Shown: piece after piece, positions 24,201 through 35,701 of the stretch | How positions within the stretch are numbered: position 1 is the stretch's first letter | Layout of the letters: every line of letters begins with the position of its first letter | Notes under the pieces: model-generated | What the model was told of the DNA's origin: nothing | Seen by the model: the letters and a program-made list of their open reading frames with translations, nothing else | Databases searched by the model: none | DNA from: Zychaea mexicana | Taxonomy: Eukaryota > Mucoromycota > Mucoromycetes > Mucorales > Lichtheimiaceae | Assembly (NCBI RefSeq): GCF_025766255.1 | Contig: NW_026516708.1 | Location: 1-64,000, forward strand | Direction: 5' to 3' | Length of the DNA stretch: 64,000 nucleotides | Translations under genes and position numbers: made by a program

Positions 24201-27200
24201 ACTTCGGCTTCCTTTTTGCGCTGAGCATTGACAGCTGCTTGTTCTTCCTTAGTAAGCTTTTTCACAGGAGCAGCACCCTTCTTTTTGGCCAACTCGGCAC
24301 GAAGTTCTTCTTCCCACTTGTCATCATCAAAGCCCTTTCGGTTGCGGTTTCCGGTCACTGCCTTGTTGTTCTTGTTCTTACTCAAGACTGCAAAAGCAAT
24401 CGTTAGCTTTTTCTGCTTGATTTGAAAACGCTTTTTCTACCTTCCACCCAACAAATATGCAATTACCATCAACATAGACCTGGTCTTCAGGAGTCTGCCA
24501 GATGCCAAATTCGGTCTCATCAATACCATCCATCAACTTGGTATCCAAATTCTCGCGTGCCAAGTCGACAAACAAGGAGATCATTTCTGGTCGGATAAAC
24601 ACGAGCGTGGAGATAGCAGAGCATGCTGCTTGGTAGAATAGCTCGGACTAGAAAAAAGCCATAATAAGTAACCATAGCAGTATCTGGCTGGACATGTATC
24701 ATACTTGTAGATAGCAGAGACAGCAACAAACCTTTTCTTTTGAAGTAAATGTATCCTTCAACAGGTTGATGATTTTGGATTCTTGGTTTTCCACCAACTT
24801 GCCTGGGTTAACACCAGTGCGCTGCACCAGCGTGATCCAGTTGTACTTGTCAGTAGGCGAAGCTTCATAAACAAGTATTAGTATCTGTGCTGCGCAGTCC
24901 CATTATGCCTTTAGATCTCTTCTCTACGACGATGATATGGAAAACATACCAATATACTTGTGGTGGGCCAAGATCATCAATTCGACGAGCTCCTTCTCCT
25001 GTAAATCCTCGCCAAAGTCCTTGTCAAAGGCGGTGATAGCATTCAAAACTCCTGCGGTGCGATAAGAAGCGATATCCTCACGGTAGTTATCAGTGCTCTT
25101 TGCAATCATCGCTGTCGATTCTTTGGTGTTGTTTTCCAACTATTGAAGATCCACTACGTGTGAGTTATCTCACCTTTGCTAAGAAACAATAATTCACTTG
25201 ATTACTTACATCAAGTAGCCACTGAGACAAAGCAGGCTTCATAAACGCACCGAGTTTGACGGCATCGGACTTGGCCAAAGCAGCTGTCTCTTCATATGCA
25301 GCTCTACGAACAGTGTGTTCAGGATGGCTAGACAAGGTCCAGATCAAAGCTTGAGCAGCGAGCACACCAGAACCGGTCTTTTCCAAGGAAGCCTGGGACT
25401 CATTAGCAAACACGCCGGCCAATGCACGTACAAACCAAAGACCTTCGCCGGGAGTGACAGCCTTGGTATAGATACGATCCCACAGCAAGAAACTGGGTTT
25501 GGGCGAATTTGTTAATAACGATCCAGGATAATTGTTCTTCTTCAAAAGATCCGTGACAGGTTGTGGCAATGCTGGCCATTGCTGGATGCGACCCGAAACC
25601 GTCCCAATCAACACATAGGCTTCCAATGGACCGTCCTTCCACACCAAAGGCTTGTCTACAATCTTGCCAAAAGTCGCAAACAGATTTTGTAAATAGCTCA
25701 TGACGTTGGCGCTCAGTGCCTGGCTCGGCTCACGTTTAGCCCACACCGTGCTGCCGAATGCAACAGCCCATTTCTTGCGTGCTGCCGCCTTGGCCGACTT
25801 TAATCCTTCCGACGAAGTCTTGACGGTCTTGGTGACAGTATCCTTGTGTGTCTGGCAATATTCGTCGTTGTAGATCAATACCGTCAAGTGACGCCCTGCT
25901 CCATCGATGGCTGCTGCCATGGCTTGTTCGTTCGATTCTTTGGCAATCATGGTAAAATAACCTTCCAAGGCCTTTTCGCTGATAGATGGTTCGTCCGCTT
26001 GCGCAAGTGCCGAAAGTGCATTGAACGTCAATACTCGGTGATCCGCAGATGATACCTTGCCCGTCGTCAACGTCTTTATTACTGTGGTCACGACTTGTGC
26101 AAGCTGTGCCGTGTCGTGGCACTTTACTGCCAATACCTCCCATAATTCTGAAGCTGCGTTGCGCGTGGCGGCTGAGTTGGCACGCAACTGGTTTAGTACG
26201 GGTTCTGTCCATTTCTTGCCAAAGATCGAAGATGGATCGAACGATAGCTTGGGTATGATACGAGCCAATGCTATATAATTGAGAATAGCACCCATCAATA
26301 TCGGTAAGTCTCCCAATACTCCCAGAATAGTTCTTTTGACTCTTTAATTCCTTTTCACCATCATCTTGCTGCAATGAATAATATGTACAAACCTCGTGAT
26401 GCAACTTCGGGCGATCTCAACATCATCTTGTCAAACGTGGGCAAGAAATCCTTTGTGAAAGTTTCCTCATCCACAAACGCATTTACAAAATCGCCAAACG
26501 CATCCAATACAGGTGTGGGACCTGGTGTCCGTGCCGATACCACATTTTTCAAGTAGTAATCTGTCACTTTTTGCTTGTCGATCAACTGTCGTCCATCCAC
26601 GCCTTTCTTCTTTAATCGTAGGCTGACATCGACAATGGTGCCGATCAAGACTGCGTTACGATAGGATGGTGTGGCCGTCTGTGCGTTTGCAAAAGCGGAT
26701 TCGAAGAGAGCGGGTATGGCCGTGGCGTTTTGACGAATAGTGCGACGAACGTCGACAAGCGCACTTTTCGCGATCGTTCTACGCTTATCGCCTACGAGTG
26801 AATCCAACAAGATGGCCTGTGCATTAACGAGCGGAGTCAACAGGTCGCTGTTGTTGTTGTTGTTGTTATTGTTGGCTTTGAGCACGCAACAAATGAGCAA
26901 ATCAACCCATGTCAACAAGTTGAAACGATCTGCAGCCGTTGTAATGCATTCACTAACAGAGGGTACACCGTATCACGGTTTTTTGGTTACACACATACGC
27001 ATATACGCTTTCCAAATATATGATTGGCCGTTGCCCCTTTTTTTGCTGTTCCTGTTTGCTCCTTTCTGCTTGCTGCTTGCTATTTGCTGCTTTTGCTGCG
27101 CCACCACCATCTCTCCATATATGCAAAAATTAACACTTACTTTTCACCCGTTCGCTTGGCAACTTTTTCGGATTCTTTTACCAGGGCAGGAATAATAGTC

Positions 27201-27581
27201 TTTTGGAAATGCTCCGCGTTCCAATTATCCAACGCCTTTAAAACTTCGAGAATGGCATGACGCGATGCTCGGTCGTGGTAACGAGTATATGTCAAAAACA
27301 CGAGATGAAGTAGTGCTGGAAGTGCTTCGATAGGCAGATCTAAACAAAAAGTATACACACGTTTACGTGAGCATACTATTTAACCCTATATACGCGTTGC
27401 AGCATTCTGCTGTCTTTTTAGTATATAAATATATACCCTTTCGGCGTAATCGGATCAATAAGGCATGATTCAAGAAATCCAGGCGGTCGGTAACGCTCGA
27501 TCGTGTAATGCTAGTGACGACTCTGGTTTTAATGAATTCCGGCCAAGCCAGCTCGCCGGGTTGCTCGAGCGGTTCAGCCAT
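18284..27581 (-). CDS. GCN1: GCN1, ribosome-bound activator of the Gcn2 kinase
   Basis: There are thirteen exons: 27581-27437, 27339-27141, 26952-26393, 26339-25210, 25139-24950, 24862-24732, 24647-24467, 24387-23296, 23229-23111, 23027-20930, 20847-19539, 19462-18712 and 18622-18284. All phases close, giving 2747 aa, close to yeast Gcn1 (about 2670). With Gcn20 it binds stalled or collided ribosomes and passes the uncharged-tRNA signal to Gcn2, which phosphorylates eIF2-alpha. The protein is almost entirely HEAT-type alpha-helical repeats. The central eEF3-like region begins in exon 10 (after about residue 1249) and leads into RQDTSGLVRQASLHVWKA and SNTPRTLKEI, near-diagnostic for GCN1. The Gcn2-RWD-binding segment is expected further on. 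An Asn run sits in exon 3 (CVLKA then poly-N), and a Lys/Asn-rich basic segment opens exon 8. The C-terminus is acidic. Confidence 0.96.
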
Positions 27582-29248
27582 GGCAAGTTGGTTGTATGTG
27601 TTATGTGTTGGTGCTTTTTACTAGTGAAAGTAAAAAAAAAAAAATGGGAACCTCACACAGTGTGTTTGAAGTTTTTAAAGCTTTTTTTTTTTACGCTTCA
27701 ATCAAAAATGCCCATGACCTTTACTCCGGTTTTTAAACTGCGAAGCTGTAATGCTTGTGTGGCCTCGTCAGTGATAGCTGCGGTCAAACTTCTTTATTTT
27801 TTGATGCTGCGACGTGTTCCTTAAATGTAGTAAATGTTCGTAAGCAGCAAGTCTTTATGGTATTTAATACTGGAAGGAGCACCCTACGTATGGTGAACTT
27901 ATAGTGGATAAATGAAATACCGTATAATTGACTTGCTGGTTGGTGTTCACCTTAGACAGCTTGCTACATAAGATCATATCTCGTTGCTATATAGCAGCAA
28001 TGGTAGTTAGCAGCTGCTAATTATCTTGACTCAAACTACGTATAGCGTAATGTAGTCTTTCTTGACAGATCATTATCACTGTCCAGTTCTCTCTTCTTTT
28101 TGTTGGATATACAGATAATATGTCCGGGATTTCAAACTAAATAACTAGTTAGAGATGTAGCATCACAATCAAATTAGTAGGAGAGTCCAAAAGCCGTACA
28201 TTGATCATACTCACTTGTCACACATTCCATATTGTAAGATCTACAGTATTGCTATTTTGATAAAAAGAAGACTACTTACAATAAACTGGTGGATAGCACA
28301 CTACCTAGCCATCATTATTATTGCTACTTACCGGGTCATGGTTGATAGATTGATGGGCAGCTTTGTCATAAAAAGTACATGTGTAGACATTTTAATTAAC
28401 ATTGAATCACATGCTTTCTGCGAGCTCGCAGGTTCGAGTAGTAGTTACAGTTTACGTAGACAACTGCACCAAGAAATGAAAAGCATGGCTTAGAATCGCC
28501 ATCAGATCGATATATTTATCAACACAGACAACTAACATTCATTAGTGTCATCAAGGAAAAAGCAAAATCAGCCAAGCAAAGAACAGTGATATAACTCTAG
28601 CATCATCGACTTTAATTCTCGTATGAGATATGCGTGATGCGCGTACTTTTAGGACTCCTTTTGACTCTCTCTTTCCCACGCGCGCGTCTTCGTTCACCAC
28701 CTGTATGTATCCTTTATACTATCACTTTTTGTAACCATCTATTACAGTACCATTATCGTTATACAATTGTACATTAATAGCTTTGATGAAGACAGTAGTG
28801 TCGTCTAAAACCTGTCATATCGACGGCGACGAGAGTTGTACCTTGGATGTTGGAACGTACGTAAAGCCAACATGAGAAAAACTAGACATACCCCTAGATT
28901 ACGTGTGATCTGTCGTGTAATAGTAGACTCCACTATAAGCATACAGTATGTCATAACTGATCATATATGCCTGCTTGATCCGTTTATTTATATAAAAGAC
29001 TTTGAGTAGTGACAAGGAGAGCAACAAAACGACAGTACATAGAGTCAGAATTATGCTCTGTATGGAACAACGTTCTACATTGTGTAACATTACACCAAGA
29101 CTCGGATTTATTATTGATGCTTTTTCTTGCTTTTTCTTTTCAGTCGCTGATTTCCTTTTTCTTTTCTTTTCTGTATACGTACCTCCATTCCTTTGAGTAT
29201 CTCAACCAACCCATTCCTTCATCCTCACTCTTACCAATTTCTATAATA
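27582..29248. other. Intergenic region, 1.7 kb
   Basis: This is the shared upstream region of GCN1 (-) and the unknown membrane protein (+). It has no open frame with a recognisable motif. TACAGTA words lie at 28242, 28743 and 28942. A pyrimidine-rich stretch at 29130-29245 is the probable leader of the right-hand gene. Confidence 0.55.
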
Positions 29249-30064
29249 ATGGATGTGGCAGGCTTTTTTGTATGGCTTTGGATTATCGTTATGTGGATTA
29301 TCATCGCTGTTGTCTGGTATTATCTTTTTGTACCTTGTATATGTGGTCTTCTCGGTAAGCTCTTGTATTCCAACCCTCCCTCTTTCTAGTGTCTATACTT
29401 GCTTCCAATCTAATCAAGTTGTTACTACTCGATTATATCATTATCTTCATTACATGCATGACGACGAAAAGTGGAGTTATGGTACGCAATTGGATGTGCA
29501 GAGCTTTTTTATCGACTCACACCAGACGAATTCCGGGTCTATCCAAGGGACGAATACGTTCCTGAATATCATGAGCCACTTTACATGTGTTATTGCAATC
29601 CTTCGGTCTGTCTGTACATGGGATGGCATTTTTGGGCTCGAACGTCACGAAAGCTGCGCAACTATTACCAAAAACGATTCGATGGCAGTAATAGTAGTAC
29701 AACAAGCACCCAATGGCGGAGATTCAATGTATTCAGATCATCAACACTATACGAATCACTTCTTCCGATGACACGGACGACGACGACGGCTATAATACCG
29801 AAATTATCATCAATAACAACAAAGATAAAGAAATTTATAACGGCTTCATCATCGTCGTCATCTACTGCTACTACTACTACTAATGAAGCACAAAATCATG
29901 TTTTGGTCGAAATGAACGAGTTTGGCGACGACGGCAATGGCGAAGACAAGCACTCATATCATAGCTTCGCTACTACTAGCAATGCTTCAAACGACGAATT
30001 GCTCGAGAATAACGATTACGCACAAAGAGACGAGGCAACAGTACCGTTATTGCAACAGCAATAG
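29249..30064 (+). CDS. Unknown single-helix membrane protein with aromatic/Cys-rich domain
   Basis: There are two exons, 29249-29354 and 29472-30064, with a 117-nt intron. The phase closes to 232 aa. I do not recognise the family. The N-terminus is a very hydrophobic Trp-rich membrane segment (about residues 6-35, FFVWLWIIVMWIIIAVVW and onward to a CICGLL end). A compact domain rich in Tyr, Trp and Cys follows (about residues 37-110: ELWYAIGCAELFYRLTPDEF, then YMCYCNPSVCLYMGWHFW, then a basic RTSRKLRNYYQKRF). The last 120 residues are Ser/Thr-rich and then acidic, ending in a Gln run, and are probably disordered. The MCYCNPSVC cluster might bind metal or be palmitoylated; that is speculation. 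Conserved-looking composition and a clean intron support a real gene. Confidence 0.7.
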
Positions 30065-32082
30065 TGGCAGAAAAAAACAGTTTATGCTGTTTCTTTACGT
30101 CAACCTTATCCACACATCACCACACTATCTAATACCCGCTCAACATGCAGTTGCATCAAAGTTGAGTAATATCATCAGTTGCTGGTGACATTGTTTTATG
30201 CTGTATATTTAAACTATATATAAAGTACCTTATGTAATTTACATGTTCTTTTATTTTATTTTCAAACCTGTAGAAATGAGACAGAACGTGCACGTTAAAA
30301 GAGAAGCTTATGACGATGATATGTTGTAGATTGGTGGATATTTGAGTCAATCAATGAGTTGTTCAGCATTGAATTATTACTCTTGTATCAATTACTCCAA
30401 TTTTCTTTTTTTGCATCACTGTGACGAATACAGTAGATTAAACAGACAACTGCCATTCATCACATAATGAGTCAGATGAGGCAATGGGAGACGCAGAACC
30501 ACAAGAATTTTTTTTTGCTCGTGGTTGTTAGATCAACTCTTTAAAAAAGAGGGTTTCCACCTCACGTATTTCACTCCTCATTAAATTCAACTTTATGAAG
30601 CCTGTCTGGTATCCGATTCATAAAATATGAAGCTCAATGATTCCCACAGCTATATGTTGCTTTTTTACGTAGCTAAAAACAGTAATGTGAAAAGCGTCTT
30701 TAGCATTGCTTTGAACAACAAGAGGTCGGGCTGCTGTTTGGTCAAAAACTGCTGCCATGTTATACAGTATCACGCTATGACGACACTATCTTCATCTTTT
30801 CCACGCCATACGTAAATACAAGTATCCAGAAAACTTTAAAGTAGCGGGCAAATTGGTGCATTTTATCCCATTCGGAGAACCCTGTTAAACTTGGTAAATG
30901 TAGCAAGAGCCCTGACGTCATGTGCATACCACATTTTCCACAAACAAGCTCAAACAACCCAAGAAAAGAGATCATATATTGGAAAGGAGTGATTACGTAG
31001 CAGTAATGATAACTTGAAAGTGGTTGAACCTATTACATAGCAATATGTAAGGACGATCCTTTATTTCTGCGCGCGTTGTATATGAACCTACAGCTTTTCG
31101 ACTACTATTCTCCCTTCAAGTAGGTGATCGAAGACAAGGGATGAAGAAAAAAGGGTATACTTGGCTTAGAGTTCATTGTTTCAACAACAAAGTGGTATAC
31201 ATACAAGGTAGCTACCTATATGTGGTGAGCGTGGGCCGAAAAAGGCAGCCAAGTTGCGCGCGGGAAACCAACAAGTTGTTCTTGTGTATGTACCTTGTTC
31301 CTGAACCATTCATCACTGACGTACAGCATACATGTAGTAGTTATATCATGAAATAAAATTAATAATGAATTTTTAATTTCAGCAATGTTATGTTGTCCTC
31401 TTCCATGATCAACGTGCACACAAGCGTCATACCATTCAACTTGAATGTATAAGCCTATCGTCATCATCGCCCCTAATTCGACAACGTATCCAACACAAGT
31501 CGGAACATGCCGATGATGACGCTATTCATGGACGAGCGGAAAGAAGGACAAGACCATTCTCCTCGTGTAGATATTAGAGACCGCCCAGTTCCTTTCAATA
31601 CTAGCTGAGTCAAATGGCTGAAATGAAATAAGGGAAAAAAGAGGATGTCTTTATAGAGATAAGGGGGGCGCTGCTGGGCAGCAAGTAAGCAGCCATAGCG
31701 CTCGACCTATCGTTTTCGAATGGCAGATTGCTTTTAAGGAAAGTGAACAAACAAAACCGTGCATCATTTCATCATGCAACCACCCCCCGCCGACAACGGA
31801 GAAATAAAAAATTGATAGAACGCGTGACCTAGACTGTATTTTTTTTTCTGTGTGTGTGTGTGTGTGTCTCGGGGACAGGCGGATTCAATGTGATATGCGA
31901 GGCTGCTGTGTGTTGCCAAGGATTTCCATGGCAACACAACAAAACCTTCTTTTTTTTTCATTATTTTGTGCTCTCCACACGATTACCCCAAAGATCCAGC
32001 CCATTTCACCCATGAAGTATAAACTCAATTCTAGGGGGGTGGGTGGTGGAGAATCTTGGATTGGAGAGAGCGACATTCAAAC
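30065..32082. other. Intergenic region, 2 kb
   Basis: No motif-bearing frame was seen. TACAGTA words are at 30429 and 30763. A (TG)n run lies at about 31849-31867, upstream of the VHS-GAT gene. Open frames here (for example 31467-31216 minus) lack any recognisable feature. Confidence 0.55.
31849..31867. repeat. (TG)n microsatellite
   Basis: About nine TG dinucleotides follow a T-run, about 215 bases upstream of the VHS-GAT start codon. Confidence 0.9.
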
Positions 32083-35079
32083 ATGTCAGCAGACTCATTC
32101 TTTCAAACTCATTTTGCCAGTAGTAGACTTTCACGACTCTTGTCGACGTCAACAGAAAACAAGGAGACTGGAGAGCTTGTTCGATCTATTGGTATGTGTG
32201 TACATAGAAAGACAATGAAGTCGTCCGGCTCTTTGTCAGCGTTCCATTTTTCGGGATGCGGTCTTGTTGTGTGTGTGTTGGGGGAGAGAGAGGGGGTTTG
32301 TTGCGGTTTGGTAAATGCTGTCTGTGTCTGGGCTGTGGGTGAAAAAGAAGTCGATAATGACGCTTTTTCATGCGAGCGGAGAACTACTATACAGTGGAGT
32401 TTATGGAGTGGGGGGGAGGGGGGAAAAAGAAAATAAACTACTGTAAATAAGGGCTTATTTACATACATTATCACTTTTATGTGTGTGTGTGTGTGTGCCA
32501 TGATCTAGAACAAGCTACAGATGCAAAATCAGAACAAGAGGACTGGCGGTTGTTCATTCACGTATGCAACGCAGTGATTCGTATGCCAAGTGGGCCGAAA
32601 ACCGCGCGAAAAGTGCTCCAGCAAAGGCTGGCGGTTACCAAAGAACCGCAAGCACATGTGTTAGCACTCTCTGTGTGTGTCTTTCTCGTAGCACAACATT
32701 CAACAATGAAAACTCCATTTCCCTTTTTTCTCGTACTACCTTACGATCACGAAAAGACTCATTCCAAGTTTCTTTTCTATTTTGCAATATACAAGCTATT
32801 ACGCGCGATTTCAGAAAATTGTGTCGAATTCGATGGTATGGTAATAGAGTTGCACTTTTTGGCAACCAAGTAGTATTCGTACACTCATGTTTGACAAACA
32901 TCATGCTATTCCAATTTTTTTGTTTTGGTAGCTCAATTGCAAGACAAGGGCTTACTCAGAGATCTGAATACCTTGTGGAACGATCCAGTAAGTATGAATC
33001 GTGTGTGCTCGTGTCGCACAGCACAGCAGCCCAGAGTGTTTGCTCAACGCACGCGGTTGTGATATTCCCCAATTAATATATGTTAGAGCACACATATCAA
33101 AGTACGACAGAAAATGACAGAATGTATCCAGCTGTGGATAACTCAGTATCAAAACAATCCAGCCATGCAAAACTTGATTCAATTTTGCGCCACAGCAACA
33201 TCGTCGTCGTCGTGTAGTGGCAGTCCTGGTAGAGCTGCGCCTCCTAAAGGTGTTGTCGCCAATAATAGTGCTGCTGTGGCGGCTGCTGCTGCTGCTGCTC
33301 GTGCTCATGACGGAAAGCATCGAGAACAGCAGCAGCGTCGATTAGTGTTCCGATGGCGAACAACAAAGGGAGTGCGTCAAAAGGAGGAAAAGAACAACAT
33401 TGAAGGAAGAAGAAGAAGTGTGGATTTCTACAAGGAGCAGCAAGAAGATCGGATGGAGGTGCGTGTATTTTACTTTTATGGTGTGTCTATGCTATAATAG
33501 GATGTGTCATCATGAGGGAGGGTGGGGGGAGAAGGGGGCCAGATAGGCACATATCACGCTTTCTCTTTCTTTCTGGGCCACGGGGTGGAGAGGTGGGGGG
33601 GAGGTTGGTTGGTTGGTTGGTTGGTTGGTTGGTGGGGAAAGGTAAGAGAGAGGAGGAATAGAATAAGAGTCGGAGGGAGAAAGTGATGGTCAAATAGGGT
33701 ATGGCAAGGTTCAATGTTGGTCCCCTCGCCGGCTAAGGGAGAGAGGGTTGGGTTGGGGGGTGTGAGTGTGAGTGTGAGTGATAAGAGAAGAGGTGTGTAC
33801 AAAAAAGACAAAAAGCCGGTTGTGAGAGTGTCAACAGCAGCAGCAATATGCGAGCATAATAATAATAATTAGCATCGCAATATCTAAAAAAATTGGGTCG
33901 TGCGAATCATGCAAATTGTAGGTACAGCAGCCGATCATCGAAGAAGCCAAAACAACTGCCGAGTGTCTCTCCCAGTTATTACTAACCAATGGTAAATCAC
34001 GACAGGATGATGAGCTAATCCAGGTACAGCCATTGATGCTTATCCTTTTTCCTTGCTTGCTACTGCTATGGACTAGGTCGATGTTGTTGTTGTTGTTGTT
34101 GTTTAAAAACTCTTTTTTTCTTTTTGTCTCTCAGGAGATCTATCGAAAGTGCAAAGATCTGCATGCGACCATCATGCGTTCTATTGAGGAATCGCACACG
34201 CCTGTACAAATATGTATGTGGATCGTGTCACCATCATGCGGCTGCTTTAAGGCCATCATCACTCATAGATGTTCACTCTATTATCTAAACTGCAACGCAT
34301 GCCACTGGGCTGTTGCTGATAATGTATGTACGTACGTACGTACGTGTGTTGATGTGCGTTGCATTTTCTGTGTACTACAGCATCACTGATCGACGCGAAT
34401 GGTGTGTTGGTTCAAGCTCTGGAGACGTATCATGCTGTGACGGTAAGGAATAATGCTTACACATGCCAAAAAAAAAAAAAAAAAAAGCAAGTGTGATGTA
34501 ATGAGCGTTCTTGGTAAAGAATAGCCGGAGATGGGATCTGAAGGATAAACTTTCTGAGGATTAAAAAAGAAATACTGACCCGACAATAACAACAACTGTA
34601 CTTCATTAGCAATCGGACCTGATGCGGTGAGGAAGGAGTGGGAAAGAGACAGGAGAGGTTTGGGGGGGGGGAGGGAGGGAAGGAGTGTACATATAGTGTG
34701 TGTGTGTGTGTGTCTATTGTCTATATGACTTGATCCATCACATTAACAAACAAATCTTTGTACATGCATTCATGACACACTCCCCACAGCGTCACGACGG
34801 ACCACCACTGCACTCCAAGCAGCAACAACAACAACAACAAGAAGAACACTGATGGTAGTAGTCCAGTGACGATGCTGAGCGACAAGGCACTCGGGTAAGA
34901 CCACAGACTGAAGGGTTGGGGAAGAAGGATGATGAAGGCGAAAGAGACGCACGATCAGTGATCGACTTTCCTTTCCGTGCCATGCTTACGACGGATTTAG
35001 GAAGCGGCCCGTCCGTCGTGGAGGTGGTGGTGGAGAGCACAAGAGCAGGGATGAGGATGACGATCGGCTGCGGGTGTAA
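32083..35079 (+). CDS. VHS-GAT adaptor protein (Lsb5/TOM1-like)
   Basis: There are eleven exons: 32083-32191, 32509-32672, 32796-32835, 32932-32987, 33111-33458, 33922-34023, 34135-34213, 34381-34442, 34610-34626, 34790-34894 and 35001-35079. All phases close, giving 386 aa. The N-terminal VHS-like superhelix (about residues 1-145) reads SRLSRLLST, ELVRSIEQAT, DWRLFIHVCNAVI, HVLALSLLRAISENC, LRDLNTLW and QLWITQY. A Ser/Ala-rich linker follows. A GAT-like three-helix bundle (about 220-315) carries EEAKTTAECLSQLLLTNG, EIYRKCKDLHATIMRSIEE and DANGVLVQALETYHAV. The tail is Gly/Arg- and Asp-rich. VHS-GAT proteins (Lsb5, GGAs, TOM1) act in endosomal sorting of ubiquitinated cargo. There is no GAE ear, and no NPF was seen, so an Lsb5/TOM1 relative is likelier than a GGA. 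The exon 6 acceptor could alternatively be six bases downstream. Introns are full of GT, GGTT and CGTA repeats. Confidence 0.82.
32481..32497. repeat. (GT)n microsatellite beside the exon 2 acceptor
   Basis: About eight GT units end 11 bases before exon 2 of the VHS-GAT gene (acceptor ATCTAG at 32503-32508). Confidence 0.9.
33603..33632. repeat. (GGTT)n microsatellite in a G-rich intron
   Basis: About seven GGTT units lie inside the 463-nt intron 5 of the VHS-GAT gene. They are flanked by long G-runs on the coding strand (33515-33600 and 33740-33760). Confidence 0.9.
34324..34346. repeat. (GTAC)n microsatellite
   Basis: This tandem of about five self-complementary GTAC units lies in intron 7 of the VHS-GAT gene, upstream of exon 8. 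Confidence 0.85.
34468..34486. repeat. Poly-A run
   Basis: Nineteen consecutive A lie in intron 8 of the VHS-GAT gene. No target-site duplication was seen that would suggest a retroposed insert. Confidence 0.8.
34696..34713. repeat. (GT)n microsatellite
   Basis: About nine GT units lie in intron 9 of the VHS-GAT gene, after a G-rich stretch (34665-34685). Confidence 0.85.
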
Positions 35080-35701
35080 CCAGATTAATGACCATTATTT
35101 CTATATATAAAAAATATCTCAAAAAAGTATCACCACTGCAGCAGCAGCAGCAGCAGCAGGTTCTCGGTCTTTAATTTTTTCTGATTGTGAGTCGCTGTGT
35201 GCTGTACTCCTTTCTTCTGGCAGTTTACTACCTAGCACACTTACTGCTGCTTCTACTACTGCTGCTGCTACTATCACTACTATCACTACTATCACTAGTA
35301 ACACGTTCTTTGTGCTGTGTGTATATTTGGCCCTTATTTGGACTGGCCAGAGATTGACAGGCTCTCTCTCTATATATAGAGAGTCCACCTCATTGCTGAC
35401 ACACAGTTTCTCTTCTCTCTTTCTCTCGTTCGTCTTCGTTTTCCCCGTCCATTCGTTTTTTTTTTCTTTTTCTTTACCTTTTACAGTATAATCGCTTTTT
35501 CTATTCTGCTTGCCACCTTTGTTGCCCTCGCTCTCCATCGCTTCGTCGTCTTTCGCACACCCACCGAGCAGCACAGAAACAACCTCGACGTACCCGCTCC
35601 TGTCAACCTTATTACATCACCATCGACGGGCACGGCAACAGGCAGCAGCATTCTTCTCAACCCCCTTACAAAACCCCAAAAATTATATAAAAGTTACAAA
35701 A
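35080..35701. other. Intergenic region and long pyrimidine-rich leader
   Basis: After the VHS-GAT stop there is an (AGC)n run at about 35138-35159. A palindromic CTCTCTCTATATATAGAGAG lies near 35362-35382. A T/C-rich stretch from 35400 to 35500 is the probable transcription-start and leader region of the IQ-motif gene. There is a TACAGTA word at 35482. Confidence 0.55.

Noticed and set aside
26319..26338. Alternative acceptor at 26319 for GCN1 exon 4
   Set aside because: The acceptor at 26340 gives in-frame VKRTILGVLGDLP, which fits the HEAT repeat better and restores a continuous helix.
25736..26404. 222-codon second minus-strand frame in GCN1 exon 4
   Set aside because: It overlaps the GCN1 frame on the same strand, and the conserved HEAT reading is the other frame.
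32673..32819. Acceptor at TTTCAG (32812-32814) for VHS-GAT exon 3
   Set aside because: It gives the wrong phase. The ACAAG acceptor at 32795 yields LLRAISENC, the expected VHS helix.
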